The notes beneath the pieces are model-generated. The model did no database searches. It saw only the letters and a program-made list of their open reading frames with translations, and was not told where the DNA came from. The position numbers and the translations under genes were made by a program. Below are positions 12,455 to 25,199 of a stretch of 64,000 bases of DNA, piece after piece (within the stretch, counting starts at the first letter, position 1; every line of letters begins with the position of its first letter). The DNA comes from Blasia pusilla (taxonomy: Eukaryota; Marchantiophyta; Marchantiopsida; Blasiales): contig CM114275.1 in assembly GCA_050084515.1 (NCBI GenBank), positions 18,290,001-18,354,000 of the forward strand. The letters are read 5' to 3'.

Positions 12455-15400
12455 ATGGCGGTCCAAACAGCGCGGAGGTGTTCGGGGTTGCTGCAGCGGG
12501 TGATGTCTCTGGCGTCACGGAGTGGAATGCAGTGCTCCAGCTCGTCGGTGCGAGAGGAGAGCTATGGCGCGGCTTTCAGCAATTCCGGGCAACGGAGATT
12601 GTTTGGAGATGGGAAGACCATCACTGCGACCTTGTTTCCCGGTGATGGTATTGGACCAGAAATTGCCGTATCTGTGAAAGAAGTAGGTCATTCTTTCGAT
12701 GTTTTCGCTGACGTGCCACGAGTTTTAACGGGCTTGATTGATGGGCAGTTGGGGTCTTCTGATCCGAGAAGCTCGACGACTGAAGAGAAAGCGCGGCTCA
12801 TGGATTGGGCATGGTGCTTTGGTGAACTTCTTAGCAGGATTGTTCAACTTTAAGCCGATTTCAATTGCGAAGACGTTGTAATTAAGGAGAAAACGGGTAT
12901 TCGTGATGCAGGTCTTCAAAGCTGCGCAAGTGCCTATCGAGTGGGAGGAGCACTTTGTGGGTAACGAGGTCGATCCACGCACCGGTAGCTTCCTCACCTG
13001 GGAAAGCATGGAGTCTGTGCGAAGGAATGGGATAGGTTTGAAGGGCCCGATGGGAACTCCAATTGGAAAGGGTCATAAATCTCTCAATTTGACTTTGCGT
13101 AAGGAGCTGGGCCTGTACGCAAACGTGAGACCTTGTCTCAGCATTCCGGGTTACAAAACACGTTACGATAATGTTGACCTGGTAACGATCCGTGAAAATA
13201 CCGAGGGCGAATACAGTGGTTTGGAACATCAGGTGAACGCAAAGCTCTTTCTCAGCGCCTCTGTCCCCAGAAGTCATGCCCGGACTCTGCTGTTCAATTG
13301 CTGTTTCAAAATGGCACATGTACTTGCTTGGATTCACTGGTTCATTCGCAACCCTATAGTCTCGCTGAGAACAAGTTATGCAATCATCTAAAGCGATTCA
13401 TGTGGCAGTAGTGGACTCATTGTATCGAAATGCCATCGTGTCGTTTCTGTAGATGCCATCACCGAAACCATGTCAAATTTCTTTTCTCCCGATGCACAAT
13501 TCGATATATGGAAGTCTCAGTCTTTCTAGTCTGTTTGGAAAAAATTGGAGCTAGACTGAAGCTTGCCGTCAGACCGGGAGGGAGGGCATAGGTTGCCTAC
13601 TTTCTCTGATTGTAGATGTAAAGTTGAGCAGCAGAAAAACTTTCTGAACATGAATTTCCTTGGAGCAGGTTGTGAAGGGTGTGGTAGAGAGCTTGAAGAT
13701 TATTACTCGCCAGGCTAGCTTGCGAGTTGCAGAGTATGCTTTCCTCTACGCAGAGACTCATGGAAGAAAGCGTGTGTCTGCCATTCACAAGGCCAATATC
13801 ATGAAAAAGACTGACGGCCTTTTTCTACAGGTTCGAGCTTCCTATGAGTAATCATTTATTTGTATTCTGTTTCACATGTCCATGAAATCTGATGCAGCTG
13901 AGCATGAAGGTTGAAAACTTGATGCTTACACTGTTGCCTTTGCTCCTCAATCGGGCAGTGCTGTCGAGAAGTGGCAGAGAAGTACCCCTCCATCACTTAT
14001 GAAGAAGTTATCATTGACAATTGCTGCATGATGGTATGTACTTGGAACCTGTCGTTTGCATCAGCCTTTCAATCCTGTGGTGTGTTTGCATCAGTCTTTC
14101 AATCCTGTGGTGTGTATTCTGTTGTCCTTACACCAGCTTAGTCATTCTTTTGGGGGTCCACAAAGTTATCAACTATATGTGCCAAGATACTTTGATTTTG
14201 TCCCGGCAGCCGGATCACATTTGGGAACATTGAGAACTGGCTTTGGTCATCAAACATAGAATTCTTGAATTTTAATGAGGCAAGACTCAACTGACTTCAA
14301 AGTGAAAGTCAAAATTTCTGATGGTGCATTTTTACTTATGTGATCAGCCTAAGGCATTAGCAAAGGGGAAATATTTTCTGTAACAAACTGGTTCCGAATT
14401 AAAGGAGCTGTTCAATAGAGGCTTTAAGGTCGCTGAACAGTCGGATGAAAGACTTCAATTTTTAAGACTGTAATTTAAAGAGTCTAATTTACATGAGACT
14501 TTAAGGTTGGGGACCAGTCTAATGTAAAGAAATGGTAAGACTTCAATTAGAGCATTTTGGCAGTTGTTTTCATTTTATGAGAACAAGCTGTAACATGTGA
14601 GATGGAGTTTTGTTATCATCCACGAAAACCAGGGGAAAAGGATTTAGGTAACAAGAGGAAGCAATGCAGGGGTATGAATGGTTTCCCTTGTGGCAACTTT
14701 ATACTAGATACTAGATACTTGATGAATTCTGAATACTAATTTTTTTCCACTCCTTGGGGATGAGTTAACATGACAAACTAGCTCAGAAGCATGCCTTGAT
14801 GTTAACTTATGTGCACTGTGTAGAGTCTGATGAACTTAAAAAAATGAAAAATTGTTTTTCTGGTCATTCACAACAGGCTACTTGTGGTTACAATCCTGAT
14901 AAAGCTGGCAAGGAGTTGTAGGGCGTGGAGATACATAAAATGAAGTTCTAAACTGTGATTTTGTCTGTCACTTGTCACGATTGGGATAACCCATGAAGAA
15001 AGAAAGCTATAAGCACTCTAAGAACTCTTTGTCAACATGGCCATGACCTGGGGGACACCCTAAAGATATGGGGTCACTAACAGTTCAAATTGTTCCCAAA
15101 ACTTTCTTTTGTCATAGAGTGTCTGCGAAACTTGATGCCTCTACTAAGGTAACGCTTAGAGAATGTACAGAGCAGGGTATGTATAGTGTTTGCAGTTTCA
15201 TAGAGGGAGTCTAATCAGAGTGGTGTGATGGTGTGCAGCTGGTGAAGAACCCATCTTTGTTTGATGTCCTCTGTATGCCCAACTTGTATGGTGACATCAT
15301 CAGTGATCTATGTGCCGGTTTGATTGGGGGCCTCGGTCTTACACCCAGGCAAGTGAGCTAAAGATTTGTCAATGGTCATAGATATCATATCATAGATGGG

Positions 15401-16127
15401 TGTTGCCAACGAGATGCTCAGTGTCTCCAAGTGAGTTATTTTTTTCTTCCATGTCGGTTTTGCCTGTTCTTTACTACTTCATAAGCTTTTGAGGATGTTG
15501 GTTGTCCCAAATCCTATCCACGGTTGTTTCTCTGGAACAAACCATGTTGTTTTTATTGCTCTAAACTAAGGCAGATGTGAGGCTGAACTAGTTCATTCAT
15601 GGTCACAAGATGTGCATCCATTAAAAGTGTTCCTCTTATGGGGATATGTCTCCAAAACATATGACAGAGGCCAGAGAGTGGATTGTTATGGCTTTGCAGT
15701 GGTAACATTGGAGACAACGGACTTGCTTTGATGGAGGCAGTCCATGGGACAGCACCTGATATTGCCGGGAAGGTCAGTCCTATATTTTTTGGTCTCTAAT
15801 TATTCCAGCACAATCATCCATGATAGTGTTTGTCAACTTATTGGTCAATCTATGGTTGGTGGATGTCCAACTTCAAGAAGCTGTTTTCCAGGATCTTATG
15901 TAAGGCATTTTTCCTGTCTGGAAATGCAGAACATGGCAAACCCAACAGCACTGCTTCTTAGTTCTGTGATGATGCTACAGCATCTAGGCTTGACTGGCAA
16001 AGCAGAGCAGATCCACAAGGCCATTTTGAAAACTATCGCAGATGGGAAGTACTTAACAGGTGACCTTGGAGGAAAAGCGGGTACGACAGACTACACCAAA
16101 GCACTCATTGACAACTTGGAAAATTGA
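12455..16127 (+). CDS. IDH: NAD-dependent isocitrate dehydrogenase, catalytic-type subunit, mitochondrial
   Basis: This enzyme oxidatively decarboxylates isocitrate to 2-oxoglutarate with NAD+ in the TCA cycle. The exons are 12,455-12,682, 12,912-13,232, 13,669-13,830, 13,959-14,033, 15,239-15,348, 15,700-15,772 and 15,930-16,127, and they encode 388 residues in one continuous frame. Residues 1 to about 50 are rich in Arg and Ser with few acids, as in a mitochondrial transit peptide. The catalytic fold follows: [29 protein letters not shown] (substrate-binding Arg residues), [35 protein letters not shown] and the dinucleotide-binding [11 protein letters not shown]. The sequence resembles the plant catalytic IDH5/IDH6 type more than the regulatory type. 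The start is the ATG in GAGATGGCG, directly before the transit peptide. The longest intron is the fourth, at 1.2 kb. The fifth intron uses a GC donor. Confidence 0.96.
15349..15699 (+). other. GC-AG intron in IDH
   Basis: Exon 5 ends CACCCAG and the intron begins GCAAGT, the consensus for the minor class of U2 introns with a GC donor. It ends TTTGCAG. Splicing here gives [11 protein letters not shown], which matches the conserved family sequence. The GT four bases further on would put TGG TAA in frame and truncate the protein. Confidence 0.9.
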
Positions 16128-17750
16128 GAAATGTGTGATTCATATGACGAGAACCACTCCTGTAAATTCAATATTTTATAGTCTTGAACCAAACAAGACT
16201 TCCTCTGTGGATGCTGGCAATCTTGCATGAAGTATTGCATATCTAGTGTGACATAGTTGGAAGATGAGGATTAGAAATCACTTTTGCCCGTAAAGGTCCG
16301 GTGTCTTTTTTTGGAAGCATTGTATCATTTGTTTGACTCCTGGATCCTTCTTGGCCACTTTGCCCACTACCTAGAGAGTCTCTGCTGATGACGAACTTTG
16401 TTGTAGTTGTGTGAGAGACACGATCTTTGTAGTCTTCCATTCAGCAATTCTTTAGGCAATAAGCCTGACAGGATGATTCCTCAAGTGTCCCTTGACTGCA
16501 ACGGAAAAAGTCCGAACATTATGTGACACTATGGATGATTGCTATGATTGTACATCAAATTTGTAGAGCGATTCAATGTCCAATGTCTCTCAAGTTCTTA
16601 AGACAGTGGGATCCAGCTTGAATTGGGTTGCTGAGATGTTGACCCTAACACCCTAATTCGTTACATCATGGGCAACAGGCCCTGCCTTGAGTGAAACACT
16701 GAAAATTATCGGAAAGTGCTCCAATTGAAACCTCTTCAGCTAAAAATATTCATTGATGTGTCTGCATTTGAACCTTGTCTTGGCCTCTGAAGTAGTGGCA
16801 CGTCAGTCTTCAAGATGGGTTGGATCTTTTATGGTTCAGACTGAAAAAATAGTAGTCGATGTATTTGTTTGACTGCTTCATCTTTTTCGTTGTAACTTTA
16901 TTTTCTACTAAGCATACGAAGTTCACTCTTACACTTGGCAACGCTACCGGTACTTCACCTGAAGCCTTTGGTTGTGGGTTATTGGACTCATACTGAACAC
17001 CATTTAGTTCTGGTCGATAGTGATTTCCCTTGACTAATCTATCCCTGTGAGTAGCGCAACAGTTATCAATCCCTCCGAACTAAGTCTCATCTTTGGTTAG
17101 AATCACAAGACCCTTACAATTTATGTAAAGAATTGGTCACATGAAGCGATAAACTTGATGTCGTGTTGGGGCATGGGGTTTTTGGGGTCTTCCTGGGCAG
17201 TAGTTGATTCCGGCAATAAAAGTCGAGAAGCTGTGAAGAACTTGAAGTTACCGGGAAAAAGATGTCGTGGACAGTTACGAATGGAACAAACCCCACCAGT
17301 TTCTTTGGTGCTCCTGACATGGCTGACGAGTGTACACCCTACATAAGCGATGTGGAGATTTCACCACTACTGTAGTGGCACGGACTCTGACCTCAAGTAG
17401 ATGGTACGAAATATCCTAGTTCTTAATACACCATGATCTCTGAGCCTCCAATGTCGGAAAGTCTCATGGGTAGTCTGATTCGTAGGATAAGAGACAAATG
17501 AGATTCTCCAGTTTGATTCTTATGGTTAAAGATGTACTTGTCCGGATCCAGCTGCCCCTGACATGCCTGCAGTAGGTTCTGTGTATTTCGGAGATGTATG
17601 GGATCTTCCGTTGTGATCGATGGGCCCTTTCATGTCAACAGTATGTGACAAAATTTCTTGAAATACTGTCATGAGATGTGTCAATCGGAATTGTGGTATG
17701 CGTGCTTAGGGAATGAAGTACCCATGCCAATTTGCCCAAAAGATTGGAGG
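16128..17750. other. IDH 3' region and intergenic DNA
   Basis: This presumably contains the IDH 3'UTR for the first few hundred bases. No further gene, transposon domain or clear repeat is visible. The base composition is mixed and is less AT-rich than DNA further downstream. Confidence 0.5.
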
Positions 17751-17754
17751 TGAA

Positions 17755-18070
17755 CAGTTGTGACCTCTTGCTACAAATTTGGATGTACTCCAAATGAACC
17801 TGCCAGCAAGCACGCGATGAGAGATGCGGAACTTTGCAATGATTATGACCATCTTGCCATGAATCTGGACATACTCTGAATGTGCTTGAGAGGAGCAAGT
17901 GACAAAATATGTGGAACCATGGATTGTGACCCTCTTGCCCTGAACCCGGACATGTTATTATATGAACTTGATGGCGAGGATGTGAGAAAATGTGTTTAAC
18001 TATTGTGACCCTCTTGCCATGAACACATTCTACATGAACTTGATAAACATGAACCTACAAAACATGCCTT
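17755..18070. repeat. Degenerate minisatellite, period about 80-88 bp, four copies
   Basis: Successive units begin near 17,756, 17,840, 17,925 and 18,005. Each carries TTGTGACC(C)TCTTGCC, then TGAA, a CGGACAT/TGGACAT word, an ATGAACTTGA-like word and GTGA. Read on the minus strand, each unit gives a recurring Cys-Pro...QEGHN-like peptide, so a coding repeat is possible. Stops interrupt the frame and no known domain is recognised. Confidence 0.7.
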
Positions 18071-18079
18071 GAATGAAAG

Positions 18080-20600
18080 ATGTGAAGTTGCAACTTTGAT
18101 CCAAGGCTTTGAAAGAGTGTGGGGCCTTGTGTAACTCATTGGCATATGGACTACATCTAATTTACGAGAAAGTAGTTTCATAGCATGATATTGCATTCGC
18201 ACGATCGATGGTGTTTTCAAAGGAGAAAGAAAAAGGAACAGGGATAGTGAGGGTTTAGGAGAGCGCCCCTTCATTTTTCAAACACTTCTCCTTGTCAAAA
18301 AATTGTGTTTTGACATGTGTTACTCTTGCTCGCATGGCCAAATTCTTCTTCTAAGTTGGGCACATGTTAGAACTTCCCTAACCCTCACATGATTTTTATC
18401 GTCCTTACAGCCGTTAGGATCTTCAAACTCCCTATCGTTGATCTTTAAGGAAGCCTCCAAGATTAGTGTCTTTCGGAATTTCAGACTCATAACTACTATC
18501 GTATTGACACTTATGATCTTGGTTCCATGAGCCATCGATGTGGAGGCCGACTTCCAAATTAGGGTTTTGTACGGTTGGAGGGATTAATAGATTCTATAGT
18601 ATATTTATTTCACCGAGACAATTCATCCCATTATGATATTGCGCGAAGTTGAACAACCCACTCATGCTACTTCTTTATTTCTCAAGGTAGTGAAGAGCAG
18701 ACCACTCAAGCAAGAGAGGAGTATCCAATTCTAGAGTTAGTAAAATTCCAAAGCTTTTATTGAGCTCTATTGAGCAATGCATTGTTCTCAAATTTCTAGA
18801 AGTGCACATTAGATCACTACTCTATTGTGACTTCTATAATAGTGCTGCTCTACATTAGATAGTAGTTCTATTGCTAGCTATTGAAATTTTATCGTGTGTT
18901 CATGTCAAGTTCATTTCAAAATACCAGTGTTGCTCCCATCTATCACATCCAGTTCGCCTCTCCAATAGCCCCTTCTTTTGCTTATATATAGATTACCAAT
19001 TCCGAAGTCTCCTCTCACTTTGCCTCTCCAACAACTCCTTTTTCCAGATCGCCAACTCATTTATGCTTGGGGCTCTGCAAGCATTTATACAAGGCGACAT
19101 CCAACCCCTGAACTTGAGTTCACACCAAAATATGACAACTTGGAGAAATGCTATGAAATCAATACAAGATAAGGGGAAGAGTGTGTCAAGAATACAAGCT
19201 TCTCCGAAAAAGCACTATGGCATAAAGACCGCAAATTCATCGCCTGCCAAAAGTGCCAAACGGTCACACATTTTTCAAGAAAAATGTATCCAATTGCGTG
19301 GATGTAAGAAGTTGGAGTTGTGAAGTAGCCCTGCTTGGGGAACAAGGTTGAGCCCTCTTGACCATGCATAGTTCGGTGATGCTCGAAGAGATTCTCGTCC
19401 TTCTGAAGGAGAGGCAATTGTACAAGGGGAATTTTTGAGGGCATGTTGAGGCCATGGAGATATCCTCAGATTGTGTTAGAGCAAGAGTTAGGTCCCCACA
19501 ATGCCAATCGAGGAGATACACCAATGAAAAACAATGCATTTTCAAAGCAGAATCGGCTACGAAAAGTTGAAGTCCATCCGATACAATCACTTTACAATGT
19601 GAGTATTCATCATCTTATTTGAGATGCCATGCCTCCAAGGTTAAGGAAAACAAATGCATCTTGGAAGTGGCTAAGATAACTTAGAAAGCTCAGAATCGTA
19701 GACACATGCTAGTAAGCTTACACTTGAGTAGCGCTACTTAAGTTTCAGATTCTATTGTGAAGTTGATAGCAGAGTAGAGAACATTACTATGAAGTGGAGT
19801 TATTGAGTAGCCATGACATGTCTATATACATGAGGTTTCAAGGAAAGAATTTACATTTAAACCCTTGTATTCTAGTCAAATGTGGGCTACAAATCTTGTG
19901 AGAATACTTGCAAACACAAGGCCATGCGTAACTACAATATGCACAATCCTTCCTTGAGAAAATTAGAGAGTGTGGAGGTAGGGAGGGAAAAGGGAGACAA
20001 AGGGTGTGAGGCAGCATAGGGAAGCTATTGCCATCTCACATCCTCACAAGGTTAACCCTAATGGTGATTAATTCCAATGGGTTAGTTTCCGTTGATCTAC
20101 AACGACAACTATGAACGACGCCCTAATTTAATTTTCATTATTCTTCTTTGCTTAACATTCATTTTTTCCTTTAAAAAAAACTTAAATAACACTTTATATT
20201 TTCCTTTTTTTAAAGATGATTTAATTCTTAAAATCCATTCTATTCACTTAATTTTATAAACTACCCTAATATATTCACATAATGAATACCAATTGGAATT
20301 TCTTAACCTCATCTCTTTTTTAGCACCAAATTTTTTTGTCTTCTTTTTTGGTTGCTACTACTCTTTAAGAAGTCTTCTTATACTTACTCTCCACTTCGTA
20401 GTGTCTTATGTAGATGGTGAGTATTGATGGCGTATTGGTGGACTATTAGATGTGGGGAGACTTTCACTCACTCTTATCATAAATAGAGCAATTGTGCCTC
20501 AAAGTACAAGGGGACAAATTGAAGCACATCTCTCTAATAGAAGCATAATTCTTTGAGGCTATGTCTTTGGAATTTGGGTTTCTTTTATGGGAATGTAGTG
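18080..20600. other. Intergenic DNA without recognisable content
   Basis: Several open frames of 60-150 codons occur here, the longest at 18,871-19,323 (+). None shows a known domain or repeat relation, and their composition follows the background. I make no gene call. Confidence 0.45.
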
Positions 20601-22129
20601 CTTGGTTACATGATGAGGTTTATTATGATATTATGACTTGAATAGTCCACTTGTCAAAAAAAATTGCGCAGACTTCCTCTTCCAAAAAATCCTACGGATT
20701 GGCTTGATTTTCGCAAATGATTGCGTGCAGAGGCACAAAAAAGAAGTTGTGCCCATTGTGCAAAACTATTAGCACGCCAAAAGGACATAGAACATGTTCC
20801 ATTCATTGAACCATCTCCAACGCAAGTTCATTCCATAGTTGATAATTGAACATGTCAATGCCTTCACATGATATGCTTTATGTTGCTTTCTTGGTTTTTA
20901 TAATTCCCATGTTGTTCTTGACTTCTGATTTCATCCAATACCCAAGATATACATGACTTAAGAAAGGTTTTTTGAGGCAAAGCTCAAAAACAAAAATGGG
21001 GCCATTCGTGTTGATAAAATGACACATCTCAAAAGAAAAAAGAGGACTTACCGTTGAGAGTATAAGAGAAAAAGGGAAGCGCTTCAAGTTCAATCCATAT
21101 CTATTTTGGTAGTTTAGACCATTCTAACTATTCTAAATATTTAAATGACAAATGATGGAAGTATATGCAATAATATCGTATTCGAACGCCTCTTAATTGC
21201 TCTCTTTTTGTATACATTTGCTTCGGATCCTTAATTTTCATAATTGTTGCTAAGGAAATATTCTTTTAGATTATTTCATCTTATTTAAGGTCCTTCAATT
21301 AGGGGGAAGTTATGCTTGAAGAAAATCATGGAGTTCATGTTGGAGCCGGAGAAGATGAATCTTCACTTAAGGTGTTACAAGTTGCCACTTAGGAATGTCC
21401 AAGAGTTGAGTTACCCAACATTTCACTTTGTGAAGTTTGAGAGTGTGCTTCTACCCATGGACTAACTACTTATGTAACATCAAGAGTTTAGTTACCTACC
21501 AATAATCCTATTCAAGATGAATTATTCGTATATCTCCATGAAGTCGTTGATAATGCATCCACTCTTTGTGATCTTGGGGATGAAGTGACCTTAAGAGTAG
21601 ATCATGTGCCCTCTAGTTCATGGACATCTATTAATGGCACAAAGACCACTATACCAAATACTTCTACAATTTTTCCTTCTCCTAATATTCTTGGAGTTGT
21701 AAGAGTAAATACATTACTCAATCTTGCAAGAAGAACAAACTGCCAAGAAATTGGTCTTAGGAAGTTACAATCACAAAGGAGTTTGAATTGTACCAATGAT
21801 TGTCGTATGCTTGGAAGAATGTCAAAATCATGCTCGTAATGTTGTGCTTTGCATTAGAAATGTGAAATAGTGAGGGGAACAAAGGGGGTACCAAATTTTG
21901 TGACTCACCATATAGTATGTATTGTGAGCATGGGAAAGTATATTTCCCCCTCTTGAATTTGACTCATGCCTTCCTAAAATCATTGATTTTAGGTTTTGGT
22001 TTTAGAAGTCTTCATTCGAGAATGAAGACCATGCGAGAGGTTGCAATTCCACACTTCAACTAGCATTTATTGGAGTGCATGTAAATGATCGAGTTGTTGG
22101 TATTGGACACTTAGCTTTAGGGTTCAAAA

Positions 22130-22620
22130 TGAGATGTATAACCTTAAATATTATAACTTGCCAAGTGCTTGTGAGATAGATGCTATTTTACCAGGCGATG
22201 GAAGAGGACATGTTGACCATTATGATATAGTTATACAACTATATGCAAGAGGAGTAAGGCATTTATCTGAACTAAATGAGGCAAACATTCCAGTATACTT
22301 AGTGCTGCTATTTGTATATGGTAGAGTAGGTTGGCACCAACGAGAATAGTATAATACCCTTTGGAAGAATCCAATGCTATAGAACATGACAACATCCACG
22401 AGGTATTAATGATGGCGAGGCAAGAGATGCAGAATTATTGGATGATAACATGGATGAGGAAAGAGTTGGTGGTGATATTATTTAGGAGATAAGGACAAAG
22501 AGTATTACGACATTGCAATTTGCATGTTTTCAAATTCAAACATGGATTGGAGGAGAAGATGAAAATCTCTTTCTTTCATTTGGTCAACTCACTCAAGAAA
22601 ACATGGTAGAATAGGACTGA
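22130..22620 (+). pseudogene. Helitron Rep-protein relic
   Basis: In broken frames the translation gives YYNLPSACEIDAILPGDG, then a DIVIQLYARG segment, then VYLVLLFVYGRVGWH. A later segment reads TLQFACFQIQ...LFLSFGQLTQEN. These correspond in order to the LPT..EVAAIIPGDG, IIVQ.R.G, YVLLFP.G..GWH and ..FR.Q.R...LL..GRLFQQ blocks before the Rep nuclease region of plant Helitrons. The HUH nuclease motif itself is not visible. Weak upstream traces, including a Cys-x2-Cys near 20,740, may belong to the same element. Stops and frameshifts show it is inactive. Confidence 0.6.
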
Positions 22621-23094
22621 GTGTTGGAAGACCAACATTTGGGCTCACCCTAGCGGCGGCAAGGAAACTTACTCTAGATCTATTATGGGCTTGGGAAGTT
22701 GGGATGATTTACTCGTATTGTTGTGAGTGAACTTAGTGTAGCGCCTAGGTCAAATTCAATAGCCATAAAAAATTAGTACGTCTTGCAAACCTTGTAAACA
22801 TATGGGATATTTATGTGTTATGAGCAAGTGAAGTCTTAAGTAGAATGCTTTGTTAGTTAGCTTATTATGATAGCTTAGATTAGCTCAAGGAAGCTAATCT
22901 AGGTTTAACTAAGAACAAGAAGCTAAATGTTTCTAAGTGTTGCATGCAACAACCTAAGACTTAAGCCAAAAGAGGAATTGGAGCCCAGTTAGCAACTAGA
23001 ACATAATTAGATGTCAAAGGATGGGCTTTCCAAAAGACTTGTTATTAAAAAGTTTGCATTGATGAGGACATCAATCTTTCTAAAGAGGGATGAG

Positions 23095-24051
23095 TGTCAA
23101 AACCTTCATAATTGAACGTGCACCAATGTAGAACATTATTACTCTAGTGGGCTCACACTAGGATGGAAGTGTGTCGGAGTCTTACGAGTCAGACATAAGT
23201 TGCAAAAGCGAGATGCGAGCCTTGATGGGTGTTCCAGGTGATAGGGATTGTGACCTAGTGGAGCAAGGCCAAACATCAAGCGGAACTTGAGAAGAGCTTA
23301 AATCCCACAAGATTTGGGCACCAAGGGGCTACAACTTAACTTAGAACTTGAGTGTTGGGGTACTCCATGGTGGAAGTCATAATGGCTAGAACCAAAATGT
23401 ATTTGGGATCAATAAGGTGGCATCGGAAAGACCAACGCACTAAAAATTAAAGATGAGCGCATGAGAAAAAAAATCTAGGAAGCATCCCTAAACTATTAGA
23501 ATGATAATTGGGTCAAGATCCGATATCTAGATCTATATATAAGGAGGACTGAATCTAGGCGTGTTTGGAACCTGAATCCCACGTTGAGAACTATGGGATG
23601 AAGCAATGACATGGGATGGATTGAGAGATTGGCATCGGGGTTTGACACCAAGTCAAGTCTAGGTATACCGGTTATGGACACCAAACTTGGAACATAGTAC
23701 ATGACTTACAATTTGAGTTCTAGTTAGAGCTTCATACGAGGTCCGTTGGGCACTTGGGACCACTAGGTGGCCTAGAGCTGTTTTAGGTTCGTAGACTATA
23801 AAGGAAGTATATCCTAAGTCTAGAATCACTTGCCTATGTTGAGGAGTGAGGGGTTAGGTTAGTATCTAACACCGTCTATATAAGTTAAGCTTGAAGGATA
23901 GCCAGAGACCAAGACTCGGGAGATGCAAGTCTAGTTGACTCAAACAATGGCTAATGTGAGTTTTTTTCGGTCCATATAACTAAGGAGAGTGTGACCTACT
24001 GAAGGCAAGCTTCTACAATATACAAGACCAACATTCAAGGGAGTAAGTGCA
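23095..24051 (+). mobile_element. LTR-like repeat copy A (probable solo LTR)
   Basis: The copy begins TGTCAAAACC, resembling the TGTCA(C/T)GACC starts of plant gypsy LTRs, and ends GTAAGTGCA. It is colinear with copy B at 47,222-48,234. Shared landmarks are CATAA..GAAC.TGC.CC, GCTCACACTAGGATGGA, TGGAAG.CATAATGGC, a central TATATATAAGG (23,534-23,544) and the tail GTGTGACCTACT..., AAGCTTCT.CAATAT, TTCAAGG. Flanking pentamers do not form a target duplication and no primer-binding site follows, so a decayed solo LTR is the likeliest reading. Confidence 0.6.
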
Positions 24052-24289
24052 CGATATTTTGAATGCTTTTGCAACAAGCACTATAGAGACAAAATATGGT
24101 TATATATGCAATCTATTATAGGTACTATCTATTTTATCTGTGACTTACTATTAATTCAACCAAGAAGGTATGAGATGATATATTTATCATTCATTATTGC
24201 ATTTTTTAGGAGGAAGAATGGAAGGGCAGTAATAAGGAGCATACATTCATTGGATAATTGTTGGGTGATACCTACAATCTTATGTTTTG

Positions 24290-24600
24290 TACCAAAGTTA
24301 CACACGCACAAAGTCCATCTCTTCGGACTTATGTCTGTCCCTAAGACACACATGTTTGTGCAGGCTTGGGTTCCCACAAGAATATATGCAATATAGACCC
24401 AAGCTTGGCCAATCCGCATCCCAACCTAACCACATGACGCTAGTTCTTGCTACCTATTTTTTAGCCCACATCAGGTCAATATGGCCTACGACTCACCCAC
24501 ATAGGCTTGCTTTAGCTTGCACTGAGTTTGCCTTGCCCGCACTTGGCTCGCATTGAGCATGCACTAGCTTTCATTGGGCCCACTCTATTGTCCATAGGAT
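24290..24600. repeat. GC-rich dispersed repeat fragment (GTCC/GGAC and GCCCGC words)
   Basis: The stretch opens with CAAAGTCCAT...CGGACTTATGTCTGTCC and runs into a patch rich in GCTTG, CCCGC and GCATT words, rising above the AT-rich background. The same two-part design occurs at 45,265-45,620, 56,713-57,380 and 62,870-63,623. I read it as a terminal plus subterminal fragment of one transposon family. Confidence 0.5.
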
Positions 24601-24739
24601 GGTCATGCGAACTTTTCACGAAACCTTGTTGTGCACCCTTTTTTATCGTCATATTAATTTAGAGATCATGAGTAGTTTTGCAAATGTAAAATATTTCTAT
24701 AAATATATATAAGAAATCTCATATGGTTTTTTTAAGTTG

Positions 24740-25135
24740 TGAAAAGATATAGATATATCAAGAGCAGCATGTATTACATGTTGATCTTGATATATCCATA
24801 TTGACAAATAGGGAACTGAAACCAATGTAAATGAAATGGTAAATTGGATTTAGATGCGATCAATGAAATATATGGAATAAAAAATTTGATCTCCAATATT
24901 CTTCCTTGTGATGATTTAAAAATCTATACAAGATTATGTGAATCCATGAATTACCAATCTAGTCCCGTTTGCTTGTCCCTTCGACTCTTTCATATTTTGT
25001 AAGAGTATGATTGGCGCACCAATTTTCAAACACAAAGGTTGTGGAGGTAGTCCACAAGGCAAACATATGTTTATAAATTCAATGGGATATATATGCCTCA
25101 TCCCTTCATTTGTAATAAAATCATCCATCATCTAA
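24740..25135 (-). pseudogene. Helitron (PIF1-like) helicase C-terminal relic
   Basis: On the minus strand the peptide IYPIEFINICLPCGLPP is followed by LCLKIGAPIILLQNM and then QANGTRLVI. This matches the ...YP.EF.N....GLPPH.L.LK.G.PI.LLRN......CNGTRL.V block shared by Helitron helicases. Downstream, IITRKNIGDQIF and a decayed LPFTL...P.LSI stretch match the next conserved blocks. The frame has several stops. It is on the strand opposite to the Rep relic at 22.1 kb, so the two derive from different insertions. Confidence 0.75.
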
Positions 25136-25199
25136 AATTTTTACCAATAGACCAATGATGATTTGAAGTTCAAGAGATTTCTAAAACTCCAAATTCTAG

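Noticed and set aside
12124-12645. 173-residue frame overlapping IDH exon 1
   Set aside because: It is an out-of-frame shadow of the GC-rich 5'UTR and first exon; the IDH frame is confirmed by family motifs.
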